From: Micropterix aruncella
Lineage: Eukaryota; Arthropoda; Insecta; Lepidoptera; Micropterigidae
Length of the DNA: 64,000 nt
Reading direction: 5' to 3'
Assembly (NCBI GenBank): GCA_944548615.1
Contig: OX155955.1
Coordinates: 11,279,921 to 11,343,920, forward strand
This document shows, piece after piece, positions 1 through 11,500 of the stretch. A program made the position numbers and the translations under genes. A model generated the notes under the pieces. That model did no database searches, was not told the DNA's origin, and worked only from the letters and a program-made list of their open reading frames with translations. Position 1 is the stretch's first letter; the number at the start of each line of letters is the position of its first letter.

Positions 1-1
1 T

Positions 2-1170
2 TAGTCCTAATCGTTTAGCTACTTACCAAGTTAATGATCATTGCGTTCACATTATTATTATCAGTTCAGTCAAAGCTTTCACTTTCGTCTATCTGCACGC
101 TTTTAATTTTGCTCTTCTATTTTCAAAGATGTTTCGTCTTTGGAAAGTAACTCGCGGTAATATTGCAGAAAAAAACAATACTCTCGGGTCTAGTTCTTGC
201 GATAATGGGCCACTCTTCCATAAACACTTAAACGAACAAGCTCAGCAAATTGTTTTAAATGTATACAGTGTTGTGCAAAAAGAAATGAGCGACATGGGTG
301 CAGTGAAACGTACAAGTGAATTAACAAAAGTTAAGTATAGCACCGTGCGAAGAATCGTATCCAGTGGTTTTATTAAAAAAGAGGTAAGAGAATTTACAAA
401 ATTCCAGAAAATTTATAACTTTTTGGCAGATTTAATTATTAGAAAAATATATAATCTATTTAATAATAAAGTAGTACCAACTATAGCATTATTATATTCA
501 GAGCTAACAGACGATGGAGCTCTATTTCCATATGGACAGAGATTATGGACAGAATGGACCGAAATTCCATATGGACAGAAATTATTTAAAACATGTTGGC
601 TTCAAGTACGGCACCCTTGACAAAAGAAGAGTAATGATGGAGTCCCCAAGATTGCTCAAAGCTCGAGATGACTACCTCAATGACATTAGTTACTAAAGAC
701 AAGAGGGAAGGACACTAATATTTCTGGATGAAACATGGTACGATACGCACGATGTTACCAAAAAAGGGCGGCAAGATCAGTCGGGAATGTGTGTTTTAGA
801 TGCTCCTGTATCACGAGGAAAACGATTAATAATATTACATGCTGGTTGCGATAAAGGTTGGATTCCAGGTGCTTTACTATTATCAGCCAAAAATATTTCA
901 AACTCGAGTGTCGATTACCACCAGGATATGAACGCTGAATTATTTGAGAAGTGGTTTGAAAGACAATAAATTACTTCCGAATATTCCCAAAAAAGTGTTA
1001 TTGTGATGGAAAATGCACCTTATCACTTAAGGCAAGAGGAAAAGTACTATGTACTTAATACCAAAAAAGCTGAGAAATTGGGCATTGTTGGTGGCACACA
1101 TATTGAAGAAATACATCCTTATTGGAGTGTTTTAGAGCCTATCTGATTGTTTACTCTAGTTTTAGCTGCA
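2..1170 (+). pseudogene. Decayed IS630/Tc1-like DDE transposase
   Basis: Pieces of one transposase read along the plus strand in at least two frames. The N-terminal part (129-620) has a helix-turn-helix look (EQAQQIVLNVYSVVQKE, later KYSTVRRIVSSG). A middle part carries the first DDE motif FLDETWYDTHDV near 725-760, then GCDKGWIPGALLLSAKN (about 847-900), and after a stop codon at 967-969 the block SVIVMENAPYHLRQ near 995-1035. The usual VMDNAPYH aspartate is a glutamate here. The third acidic block is ruined (HPYWSVLEPI then stop). The copy is broken by stops and a frame change and is surely inactive. It lies downstream of the last seen V-ATPase F exon, on the opposite strand. A related N-terminal domain occurs at 27018-27278. 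The family name is inferred from motif layout. Confidence 0.65.
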
Positions 1171-2215
1171 GCCAAATTGGAAACTCCAGCCCAGCGGAGT
1201 CTCATCAATGCCCAATATCCTAGTAAAATTGGTGCGTTGCCTACCTGAGAATGTTCTAGAACTACTCTGCTGTAATAGCAGCAGAGTGCGTTTTTCGGGA
1301 CAGACCACCCCTTCGGCGACCTACACTGTTTATTGAGACCAACAAAAATACAAATGATAGACAAACCTTAGCCCTACGCAATATGGAGTCTTTGCTAGCA
1401 TCGTACGGGTGGTCCTTCGACGGGATTTCCAGCACTGCCGGAATTGGGGCGTGATGAGCGTCAATAACGTGTCTGATTAACTCGGCAATGTTCTGGTTAA
1501 TCAGAATGATGTCGATGTCGTCGCGCTTCAGAAAACGCTTGAAGCACTCCTCGATCTCGCTCACGGCGGTGTCTGAAAAAATATAAGCTCAACATCTCAT
1601 CTACACCAAAGAAAACTATAACTGTGAGTTGGATTTACGCACAGTAAGTCCTGTTCTCAACCTTCCAATGGTAACAGGGGAATTTGATACATGGAAGAAA
1701 ATGATTTTCCCACATTTTTTTGGTTTTCTGGCACATTCATCAGAGAAATGCATCACTATAAGAGTGTTTTAGGGCTATCTGTTTACTCTAGTCTTAGCTG
1801 CGGCAAAATTGAAGTATTATTGCAGTATAGGAACCTCTTCTAGATTGTTGATTTTTTAACGTCACCAGACTATATTCACCACGCTGATTCCGAATCTGCA
1901 ATAATCTTTATTCGGTCTCAATAAATAAGCGAGATATAGGCATTCAAAAAAGCGCCAAACCCATACAGTTCGGTAGGTTGTTAGTTTAAAAAAAATAATA
2001 CATAAACACCTATTTGGCGGTAGGTTAGATTAGTTTTTTTTTTAAACAACTTATTTTTTTTGTAAATTTGGTCTTGAAATTTTACGCGTTCGAAGCTTTT
2101 TTTCACATTTAGCATTACAATGATCAAATCTAGTAGTATTTCTTTATTTTTTCGATTTCTGAGAAAGGTTATATACTGTAATAATTCCAAACCCAGCCCA
2201 GCAGTCTCATCAATA
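1122..2215. repeat. Scattered duplicate of a transposon segment inside V-ATPase F introns
   Basis: The stretch 1122-1215 (starting TTGGAGTGTTTTAGAGCC) is echoed with changes at about 1760-1815 (AGAGTGTTTTAGGGCTATC, then TGTTTACTCTAG) and, for its last part (CCCAGCCCAGC, then GTCTCATCAAT), at about 2190-2215. So parts of the same transposon tail occur on both sides of exon 3 of the V-ATPase gene, in its last and second introns. This may be two insertions of one family or a rearranged single insertion. Confidence 0.45.
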
Positions 2216-2501
2216 CGGTTTCGATTGTATGATTTGGTATGAAACCCAAAAAAGGATGCTCTTCAACTTACTTTTGTCAACGACCATGAAATTGGGGTGG
2301 CGATTTTTGTTGATTTCTCCGATTCCACCCAACAGAAATCCTACGCACGTATCCTACAATAGAAAAATGCGACTTCAGTTACATACATGTTACCCACCCA
2401 AATTGATTTTCTAATTTAGTAATTATGGCGTAGCCATTTTTACTTACTTCATCGCCGATTACGCTGATCAGCTTCCCCTTCACTGCAGAGTGCATGGTCA
2501 T
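1367..2501 (-). CDS. Vha14-1: V-type proton ATPase subunit F, 3' end not in window
   Basis: Encodes the small F (14 kDa) subunit of the cytosolic V1 sector of the vacuolar proton pump; it is part of the central rotor stalk. Three minus-strand exons join in frame: 2501-2448 ([18 protein letters not shown]), 2353-2272 ([20 protein letters not shown] onward) and 1572-1367 ([20 protein letters not shown] onward, with [16 protein letters not shown] near the end). Donors are GTAAGT, GTAAGT and GTTTGT; acceptors end TTGTAG and TTTCAG. Together they give 114 of about 124 residues, nearly identical to the animal consensus. The short last exon, normally reading GMFNPED-like residues, was not found in 1-1366, so it lies left of the window or is lost. 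A second in-frame ATG two codons after the first is an alternative start. The gene is head to head with the lyase gene. Confidence 0.93.
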
Positions 2502-2950
2502 GATTGTAGATTAATTTATACAGAGCACAGCAGCAGAAGAAATGAAAATGTCGAGCAATCGCACAAGAAAAATGACGGAAAATGAGCCAAAACAGAAGTT
2601 TGTCAAAAGTCACCTGACAGATTTATGTTGGTGCGTTGCCTGCCTGTTTGAATTTAGAGCCGCGCGGTTGGCGCTCTGTTCACGAACCATCCATGGATTA
2701 AATTTGGTATCAAATATAGAATGCGCTTTAGAAATCTCTTTATTGACATGGGAGTTTTTGATAAGGCATCCTTGACAGCATTGAGAGGTCGCAGAAAACT
2801 CATAAATTCGATAGTAAATAGTTGGATCAGAAATAAAACGGTTATTGCAACCTTCTGCGCAAATTGAGTTTAGCATGTGGTAGCAAAATTTGGACGCGCA
2901 TATATCATTCAAGATTACAACATTTCGGATTAAAGTTTCATTTAATAAGT

Positions 2951-3655
2951 ACGAGGTGTATTCGAAAAGTAAGTACCGTTTCATTCTAGCGCCACCGCAG
3001 CGCTGCGGTCGGCGTTTCACACATGTGCGCTAGTCTTCCTTATTCACTGCACAGACTTATTAGGGAACTATTCACTGGCTCTCAACTGGCTATTTTGGAT
3101 GCTCTACGTTTCGTTTATAGTTTGCTGTGCACATTTAAAATGTTTAGGACAATTAGTGATCCCGCCGATTGTGAGATTCGTGTTGTAATTAGATTTTTAA
3201 ATGCAAGGAATGCGAAACCGGTAATACTTATCGTCAATTTAGAGATGTGTACGGTAAAGACGCGAGAATGGTAAGAAAGTGGGTTAGAATAAATAATAAT
3301 AAAGGTCGAAAAATCATCCACGATGAGGCTCGGAATGGTCGGCCTTTTGTTGTCAATGATGATTTGGTATGGCACGTCGATGAAAAAATAAATGAGAACA
3401 GACGTTCCACAATGACAACGCTTTCAAACGAATTTCAGGCACTGTTTTGTTTAATGACCGCTTAGGTTATCGTTTCTATGACGGCGGAAAGTGTCTATTA
3501 CGAAGGTATAGGAAAGCTGGCCACTCGCCACGAAAAGCGTTTGCGGAAACTATGTACAAAAATGGTTTAAGGTATGTTCTTTCATGTAAAAATTAAATTA
3601 GTTTGAAAAAAAAATACGTTTTTTTCCAAAACGGTACTTTCCAAATACGCCTCGT
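2951..3655 (+). mobile_element. Internally deleted mariner element
   Basis: Imperfect terminal inverted repeats run from 2951 (ACGAGGTGTATTCGAAAAG) and back from 3655 (rc ACGAGGCGTATTTGGAAAG), each next to a TA as expected for mariner target sites. Inside, the plus strand encodes the transposase N-terminus in shifting frames (ADCEIRVVIRFLNARN, YGKDARMVRKWVR, HDEARNGRPFVVNDDLV, VDEKINENRRSTMT) and then, after a large gap, the C-terminus (YYEGIGKLATRHEKRLRKL). The whole DDE catalytic core is missing, so this 0.7-kb copy is non-autonomous. It sits just upstream of the V-ATPase F start. Confidence 0.85.
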
Positions 3656-3892
3656 ATATTACTGGAGGAAACTTTAATATGTGCAGCAATATTCATAGCA
3701 GAGTTCTCAGTAATATTCTCAGAATATTTTTCTTTATCAGATATTGTATTATTTTTTTAATATACTTATTAAAAAAAAATGTAATTTGTTTTCGATTTTA
3801 GGCTGATTGGAAATGACGTCGTTCTGTATATCTGTTTGATACCTTAGGGGTACTAGAAATAGAGAGCGGGAGTGCGAAGGCGGGTTGTGAGT

Positions 3893-4127
3893 GTATGCGT
3901 TCACCGAATAGAAAGAGACAGCTCCATATAGTACCCCCTCCATCCTTGTCTAGTTGCGCATGCGGGTTTATCCATAGCATAGCAGACTTATGGCGTCGAA
4001 GCATTGTAATGGTGATATATATGCGTTGCCATAGTGATATATGTACGTGGCTCCGTGCATGCGCGACTACACAAGGATGGAGGGGGTACTATATCCAGGT
4101 GTCTCTTTCTATTCGGCTGACGCATTC
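3893..4127. repeat. Hairpin-forming repeat (MITE-like)
   Basis: Inverted arms of about 73 bases: left 3893-3965 and right 4050-4127 share ATGCGT, CCGAATAGAAAGAGAC, ATATAGTACCCCCTCC and ATCCTTGT in opposite orientation, around an 84-base loop. Open frames reading through it on both strands are a by-product of the palindrome. Confidence 0.75.
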
Positions 4128-4130
4128 TCA

Positions 4131-4328
4131 TAGGGCGTTTACACTCTCGCGCGAGGCGCGAGACGAGACGCAAAACCATATCAGTAAACAAATGGAACAG
4201 AGGCAAAGCTTCTAACGAGCGTACAAAATGTTTACCTACTTGCTAGAAGCTTTGCTCTGTTCCGTTTGTTTACGACATGGTTTTGCGTCTCGCCTCGCGC
4301 CTCGCGCGAGAGTGTAAACGCCCCATCA
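4131..4328. mobile_element. GC-rich MITE with long terminal inverted repeats
   Basis: Arms of about 85 bases begin GGGCGTTTACACTCTCGCGC at 4132 and end with its reverse complement near 4327; inner arm sequence includes GAGACGCAAAACCAT and AGAAGCTTTGC. The loop is only about 30 bases. CpG-rich arms stand out sharply from the AT-rich surroundings. It directly follows the hairpin at 3893-4127 and precedes a hAT-like element. Confidence 0.8.
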
Positions 4329-4361
4329 GGCTAGTCACGAGGTCTAGTTACTTATCTGCGG

Positions 4362-5176
4362 CAGTGTTGCCAAGAATAGTCGCCGATGTCACCAGAAAAG
4401 ATAGCCTAAACTAGCCGTTTTGCAAAAATCGTTGCCTAAAAAATTGTCACTTCGAAAATGACAAGTACCTTGGTATGGTAAGGCAATAAAACATACTAAT
4501 TGGTGGAATCACTATTTTGAAGTGACAAAATGAATGACAAAGATGGTTGCAAGCCCACTGAGCCAATCTACCCAATTTCGACAAATTTGTGGAAAAATGA
4601 GTTCTATTTTTTTTTGTCAATGAAAAGGATTGCAGAATTGAAATCAATGTAAGTACAGATGTTTTTTTGAAAAAAATACCAAGCTTATTACATGAAATAC
4701 AATCATTGGATGGAATACGATTGTATGATAAATTAAAACAAAATTACCTAGGTGTCAAGATTACCATTTTGCATAAAACTAATATATTTGTGAACATGAT
4801 ACCACGAACCATACATAAATTTAAATGACCAAAAACCTATCATAATTACATTAAAAAATATATAACAATATATCCTTAACTACTTTAAACTTTTACACAG
4901 AAAGTTTACAAAAACCAATTACATAGGTAGGTACTTATAAAAATATTAAACTAAACCATTCCAACGTATGTTTAACACATGGGAAATTTATTTATTTTAA
5001 AAACCCTACAAGTTACTTATATGTTTGGCGCCATTATGTTGGAAATAAACAAAATCGTCGTCCCCGTCCATATAAAAATCGAACAATTGGCGTAGGCGAT
5101 TTTTGGTATTTTTTAGTCGCCGATAATCCACTCGAGGTAGCCTAAATGGCGATATATCGCCCAGTTGGCAGCACTG
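4362..5176. mobile_element. hAT-like non-autonomous element with 8-bp target duplication
   Basis: Ends are CAGTGTTGCCAA at 4362 and the inverted TTGGCAGCACTG ending at 5176. They are flanked by ATCTGCGG (4354-4361) and ATCTTCGG (5177-5184), seven of eight bases identical. Eight-base duplications and CAGTG-type termini are the signature of hAT transposons. Subterminal blocks are also inverted: TAGTCGCCGAT and TAGCCTAAA on the left match ATCGGCGACTA and the TAGCCTAAA region on the right. The 815-base interior encodes nothing recognisable. Confidence 0.75.
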
Positions 5177-5520
5177 ATCTTCGGTGATCGCCGTAGAGAT
5201 GGGCGTGTTCCTGCTAGTCCGATTTATTTTCAATTTGACAAACGTCTGACAGTTGACGCTTGCCGGAAAATATCTGTTTTTTGTACAAAGTATTTGTTTT
5301 TCCTTGGTAATTAGGTCCAAACGCTATTTTTAAATTTCATTTCTTTCTCATATCCATATACACTCTTACCTGCGTAAGTCAACCGGTTAATTAGCTTACC
5401 TATTTATGATAACAGAGTACATGTACCCAACTTTATTATCCTTATCTTGTCGCAAGTCGCAAGTCATGTACAAGTAGTACATACGACTGCCTACTTTCAT
5501 TTTCTCTTCTGAAAATTTGC

Positions 5521-5536
5521 AGCGGCGGCCGGTGAA
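5521..5536 (+). promoter_or_regulatory. Splice acceptor and 5' leader before the lyase ATG
   Basis: A pyrimidine-rich tract and TTTGCAG end at 5522, 14 bases before the ATG, so the first coding exon probably begins at 5523 and a non-coding exon lies further upstream (perhaps in 5200-5450). The leader CGGCGGCCGGTGAA is GC-rich, unlike its surroundings. Confidence 0.55.
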
Positions 5537-8500
5537 ATGGGACCGGAAGGGTTACAAATGCACGCGGATTTTCTCCGTCAATTTGTGAATAATTTATTCG
5601 CCGGAAAGGAACCCTGGCAAATAGCTTCGATAACCGCTTCGACTGTTTTATTCAGTGTATATGCCTGGAATTTCATTAACGACGATGAGAGTAAGTATTT
5701 GTTTATCTTGTGTTATCGTTTATTAAGTGCTTGCTTTTGCAAGAAAGTGTAGTAGGACTCGAATGGTAGTATAACTAGACCTTAGGGCATAAAACCTATC
5801 ACTTATTAGGAACAGTTCTACGCTCATTAGTCTTATTATATAACGCAGGGATGTAGGCCAAGAGCCAGCGACCAAAGAGTGCAAGAGTTTTGAAAAAGCT
5901 GATACTTTCAGATCAGACAGTATATTGGCCATAGAATACCAGGGTACAGTCACCAGGCCAGACTTCGGGACACCTGGCGCTAGCGTAATAAGAAAGTTGT
6001 TATTTTAATTAGTGCACCCAAAGTGTTTTAGAAAAGCTGAAAATTCATCAGTAAACAGTGGATGCAATAAAGAACTCGAAGCATATGGTCAGACTGCTTC
6101 ATAATCTAACGCAAGGCGTCAGCATCTCCATACCATTATATTGCGCCATTGCAACCATTATATTACGACTGATGCGTCATAGACCGATGCGTGGCATGTA
6201 TGGAGTTGCTGACGCCACACGTTCGATAATGAGGCATTCTGACCATATGTTTCGAGTTCTTTATTGCATCCACTGTCTACTGTTTTATAGCTTTTCGTTA
6301 AATCTTTCGAGATACTAATTAAAATTACACATTTCCGAGTATGCCAGCGGCAGGTGTCCCGGAATCTGGCCTGCTGACTGAACCCCGGCATTCTATGGCT
6401 AAAATACTGTCTGATCTAAAAAGTATCAGATTTTCCAAAACTCTTGCACTTTTTTGTCGCCGGCTCCCCAACTACTGGTATTAGGGTTGAGGTATAGGTA
6501 TTAGGGTTGAGGTATTCACCACATAATTTATGAAGAGTTTTTGATGGCTTATTATAATTTACCAGCTCTAGAACACATTCAACATAAATATAATTTAAGA
6601 AAATTATGTATGTGGATATAATTAAAAAAAGAGGTACCGCTATTAAAAATTAAACAAAACCAACATTAGCAAAAGAAATGTCTATCCGTAAGAAATTTAA
6701 AGCTGGAAAAATTGAAAGACACAAGAAAAAGTGGAAAAACCTGTGGCGTAAAATTTCCGTTTTCGTTAACAAGGAGTGAAAATTACTGTCCCGTCTAGAT
6801 GCGCTGGTGACAGCTAGTTTAAAATCCTGGCTGTCCTTAGCCAAACCAGCTGACCCCTCGACTCTCTTCAGGTCCAAACAAAATTTTGGGCTAGCGCTTA
6901 AACTGCCCTCTGCTCTACGCCAACTCCAGAATAACCAAAAATTCGATTCTGTGCAATTCCAAAGATCCGGCAATATCGAAGCACGTAATAAGTGGCCGTA
7001 GTGATTCAAATGATCTACAAGCCCGCGTAGACTTCCACAAAAAGTTCCTTACTGGAATCAGCCAGAATGGCACTGGTCTGGGGTATGGCAGTACAACCAC
7101 GAGCGACGTGGACTTGAAGAAGTCTCTTTAGCGGGGAGATTACGACAGCAAGAGTATGGCTCATGCTATTGGCCTTCAATGCCAGAATGATTGGACAACA
7201 ATTGGGGACTTTTGCATTCCGCCTCCAATGCACTGGAAGGTAATGCTCTATGACTGGACGCCAGAGATGCTGAAATTTTATTTGAATGCCTTTCAGCATA
7301 CACTTCCAGACCCCAGTAACCTCGCTCGTTGGAGCTTTGCCGAGGATAGTTCTTGTCCCCTCTGTAGCAATACCCCTTGCACAGCTAGACACATTCTAGC
7401 TGGCTGCAAGGTGGCCTTAGATCAAGGACGGTACACTTACCGCCATGACAAAGTTCTCGCTGTTATTCGCGAGGTAATTAGTCTCTCAGTGGCTCGTGCC
7501 AACAAGGATTTGACAGTGTCCTCCAAACCCCCAATACAGTTTGTGCGGGATGGCTCTAAAGGCAAAAAACATTTAACTACAAAACCTTTCTCAATAATCG
7601 AGAAAGCTACAGATTGGATTCTGGAGGTTGATTCGGTCTCTAAGCAGTATAAATTCCCTGAAAGTCTCGGATGCACAGCCCTCCGTCCAGATATAACTCT
7701 TTACTCTCCATCTCGGAAGGTGGCTCTTATTATAGAATTAACTGTTCCATGGGAATCAAATATCCCAAAAGACCACGAGTACAAATTAAATAAATACCAT
7801 GATCTTGCAAATGCCGTAACCCGGAACGGCTTCACTGTTCACCTTCACGCGGTGGAAGTTGGCGCTCGTGGCCTGCCAGCTAAATCTCTATTTCACCTCT
7901 TTAAAGATCTTGGCCTTTCCAGAAAAATAATCAACTCTTTCTTAGAAAAATTATCTAAAACTTCGATTTGCGCATCTCAAATTCTATGGCTTCGAAGGGG
8001 GAGTGAATGGGTGGCAAGGTGAACGCTCACATGTGGCAAGACAGCTGTCCTAAACCTACCACAGCCGGTTCGTAAGTCCGGAATCCACTGCTCACCCCCC
8101 AGAAGTGTAAAAAATAGTATTATGATGGGCCCGACTCCGGTCGGTGAATTCCATGGCAGCTCCGTTTGTATTTATTTATTAAAATATTTCATCACAAAAT
8201 AATTGCCAGGAAACCTAACAACTAGCAGAAAATATAAATTTTCCACATTTTTCTTAAAAATAATTTCGTTCTTGCGACCGCTGTAGGTTTTTTTTTTTCC
8301 AGTTGTGGGTTCAGGCAAGTATGCAGCCCTCGGCGCTTGAGTGAAGCCTTTTTACCCTGTTTTTTTTATAATTTCAGCTGTATGTGTTCGGGCGAAAAAG
8401 GCGTTTCATAAATTCCTCCGAAAAATACCGGCCGTGCAGCGGAAGATTGAAAAAGAAATGAGTACCGTGAAGGAGACCTTCCGAAAAGATGTCGAGTCAC

Positions 8501-11500
8501 GTTTAGCTGGATGCGAGGTGAGGCACATGCTGCCTGTCTGCGGACTTCAGTCGGATGAAGTCTTGGAGGAGGTGAAGAAACATCTGGCTTTGGGTATATA
8601 ATTTGAAACTTTTTTTTTGTCTTTTAAATTCAGGCTGGATTAAAGCCATAATATTAATATTTTGGTTAATTATTTAACTTTGTCCATCATGGGAGCTAAC
8701 GGGCCCATGATGAGGTGGCCACGATGACCCATGTGTTCAGGGTCGGTCACACTCACGGGTCAACACTCATCCGATGGCCTCCACGCATGGAGTGCGAACC
8801 TGGGTAGGACACTGGGTCAACCAGTCTCCCCTGGGAATCAAACCTCTGGCGCTCCTGGACGGTCTGCGCACCGAGCGGCGCAAGCCAATCGATTGTGCTC
8901 TCCGACTAACAGTCGGGGGAGTCTGGGAACTGTATTGTTTCCTATAGAGCGGGGGTGGTTGCCTACCTTACGGCGACTGCTCTTGAAATGACCATTGGCC
9001 ATCCGATCCCGGTTCAGAGTCGGGCAAAGGACGCCTTGGTCCGCGATATACTCGGTGTACACCGTTTCACCGCTTCGTAAGGGAGAGGACCGCGCAAGCG
9101 ACCTCGAACTCGGAACCAATCGAGAGACCGGAGAAATCTGGTCACGATTGGAAGCAAGGGCGCGAGTGTCGGCCCGCCAGGTAACATTACTGGCTATCTC
9201 GCGGTAAAGGCGTTGGTCTCTTGCGGGTTGTGGCGTAGCTAGACGTCGGATTTGTTATGTCCAAAGTCTTCTACGCTCACTGCACGGTCGATAGAACGAT
9301 GAATCGTTAAAACGTCCTGCGGTGACGGGTTCGCCCGTTGTGGTTGACATCTCAATATGTCCATTTCTACGGAAGTTGATATTAAACCATTGAACAAGAT
9401 TTGCCATCTACATTAACTAACGATATGGAATGTTTGTTTGATTGTTTATACTCTTTATTGTGAAAAAATCACAATGGGCGGGTTTATTGTCATATGCCAA
9501 TCTCTTACAACCAACCCTACTATGACGTGTTATATGTATGTGTGCGTGTAACATGTCTGTAAGTGTGGAAAGTCTTACTTAAGGTGGCTTAACACTGGAA
9601 GTACCGAAGGCAGTCAATTGACAGTTTTATATTTTTATCGTTCCATAAATTCTATGTTATACTTACACATAATTATTTTTTAATTTCATGACTTTTAAGA
9701 TTTTGGTGCAAGGGTACTTCTGTAGTTTTTGATAGTGCTGAGGGGCCAGCAAAGGTTAATGTTCAACCGCAACAACCAACAAACGTCTCTGTCTGACTCC
9801 GTCTCTGTCCGACTCTGTCTGACTCCCACCATATCTCCAATTCTTCAGAAATATTCCGACCAGCCTTATTATGCAGTCTTTGGTGCCAGTTGAGATTACT
9901 AATCATGTGTAAATCTTTGTCATCTATTCCCACAAGATTTTGGACCATATTTTCCAAGTCTATGAAACATGTGTAAACTGTGTGGCCGATATTCATCTCT
10001 AGACCAGAACATTGATACTAAATAGCGCATCTGTGGATCCTAAATTGTTGAGGAACCCAAATTGCAGGTCACGGACTTGTTCCTCTGTTTTATTTATTAT
10101 ACACTCTGGAGTTTTGCTGTAAGATACTCATTATAAAACTAATTTATAACACATCGGTTGTAACGACCTATCGAATATAGTGACAAAATCTGGGTATCCT
10201 GTCTGGGTCCCATACAAAATTAGCAACTCCAGGATTCCCTAATTCTGAAACGGGTTTGGGTCATCTTCAAAGACGAAGGACCGGTAAGTCATACTGTCGT
10301 ATATTTTGTGAATTATTAGGTAGTTGTTATATGTCGTATATTTTATGATAGCTGTTGTATATTTTGTGAATTATTGTTAGTTCACATATTTTAGGTTTTA
10401 CTGTAAGTAAACAATGGACTCGATTGAGTTTCTTCCTGAACTAAATTCCGAAATTAGTTCATGTGAACGAGACAGGGCAATACGTTAGAGCTGAATGTAA
10501 AATGAACGGCTGTCACTTTCCTGTATTAAAACTAACCACCGAAGATAAAGCAGCTGAATATATGACCGCAGGAAATGTGTTCAAACTTATTCAGACGGCT
10601 GTAAGTTCGACAGGTAGTTTTGAAGCGGCAAAAATCGACGGTCGTTCATTTCATATTCCGCTCCAACGTATTGCACTGTCTCGTTTGCTTGAACTTTTTT
10701 TAATTTTAGTTCATGAAGAAACGTAATCGGGCCCATTATGCTCGCGTGCATTTCTTCGTGAACTAAAATCATAATTAGTTCGTGCCAGCATGACAGGACA
10801 ATACAAAAAATATATATAGAGCAGAATATAAAATGAACGGTTGTCACTTATCTAGTATTAAACTACCTTTTAGCATAAATCTACACTTTTCTAGCATAAA
10901 AGTATGAAATGTTTTCAAACTAATTGATATGGTTTTATGAATATAAAACCTGCCAATTAACAGGTATTTTTTGTGGGGGAAAAGATATGATCATTCATTT
11001 TACATTACACTGTAACATATGTCTCTGTCTGGTTTGCATGAACTATTTTCGAATATTATTTCACAAAGAAAGACAATCCAGCCTATTATTTAGTTTATTT
11101 TTACATACTAAACTATCTGGCTGGCATTAAATTGCCTTTACACAATTCAAGAGTATCATATGTCTGCAAAACTACTGCTTGAGCAATGAATAATAACACC
11201 ACAGACAGCAATTACCCATTGAATAATTGAATTTCATTGATTGTTTGCTTCCAAGTGCTTGAGAATGTATCAAATATGTGGTTACATTATGAACAATATA
11301 ACATATCCACACAGTTTTTAACCTCACTCAATGGATGCCTATGGCAAAATGTATACAAAATGTATATAAATTTATATAAATGTAAATATAAATGTAAATG
11401 TGCGCCGCTCTATAGTAATCCGCTCTATAGTAATGCTATAGCTCTATAGTAAACCCCGCTCTATGTAAATGTAAATGTAAATATAAATTTATATACATTT

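Noticed and set aside
2542..3020. Plus and minus frames upstream of V-ATPase F
   Set aside because: Cross the leader region and mariner end; no consistent protein pattern.
3895..4215. 106-codon frame on plus and 72-codon frames on minus
   Set aside because: They read through two hairpin elements; palindromic DNA produces paired open frames on both strands.
6058..6391. Mirror-image frames in lyase intron 1
   Set aside because: Explained by the foldback element.
8838..9207. Overlapping 93- and 70-codon frames in copy A, and matching frames in copy B (52868-53287)
   Set aside because: Kept on both strands alike, no start context or domain, and the sequence is a dispersed repeat.
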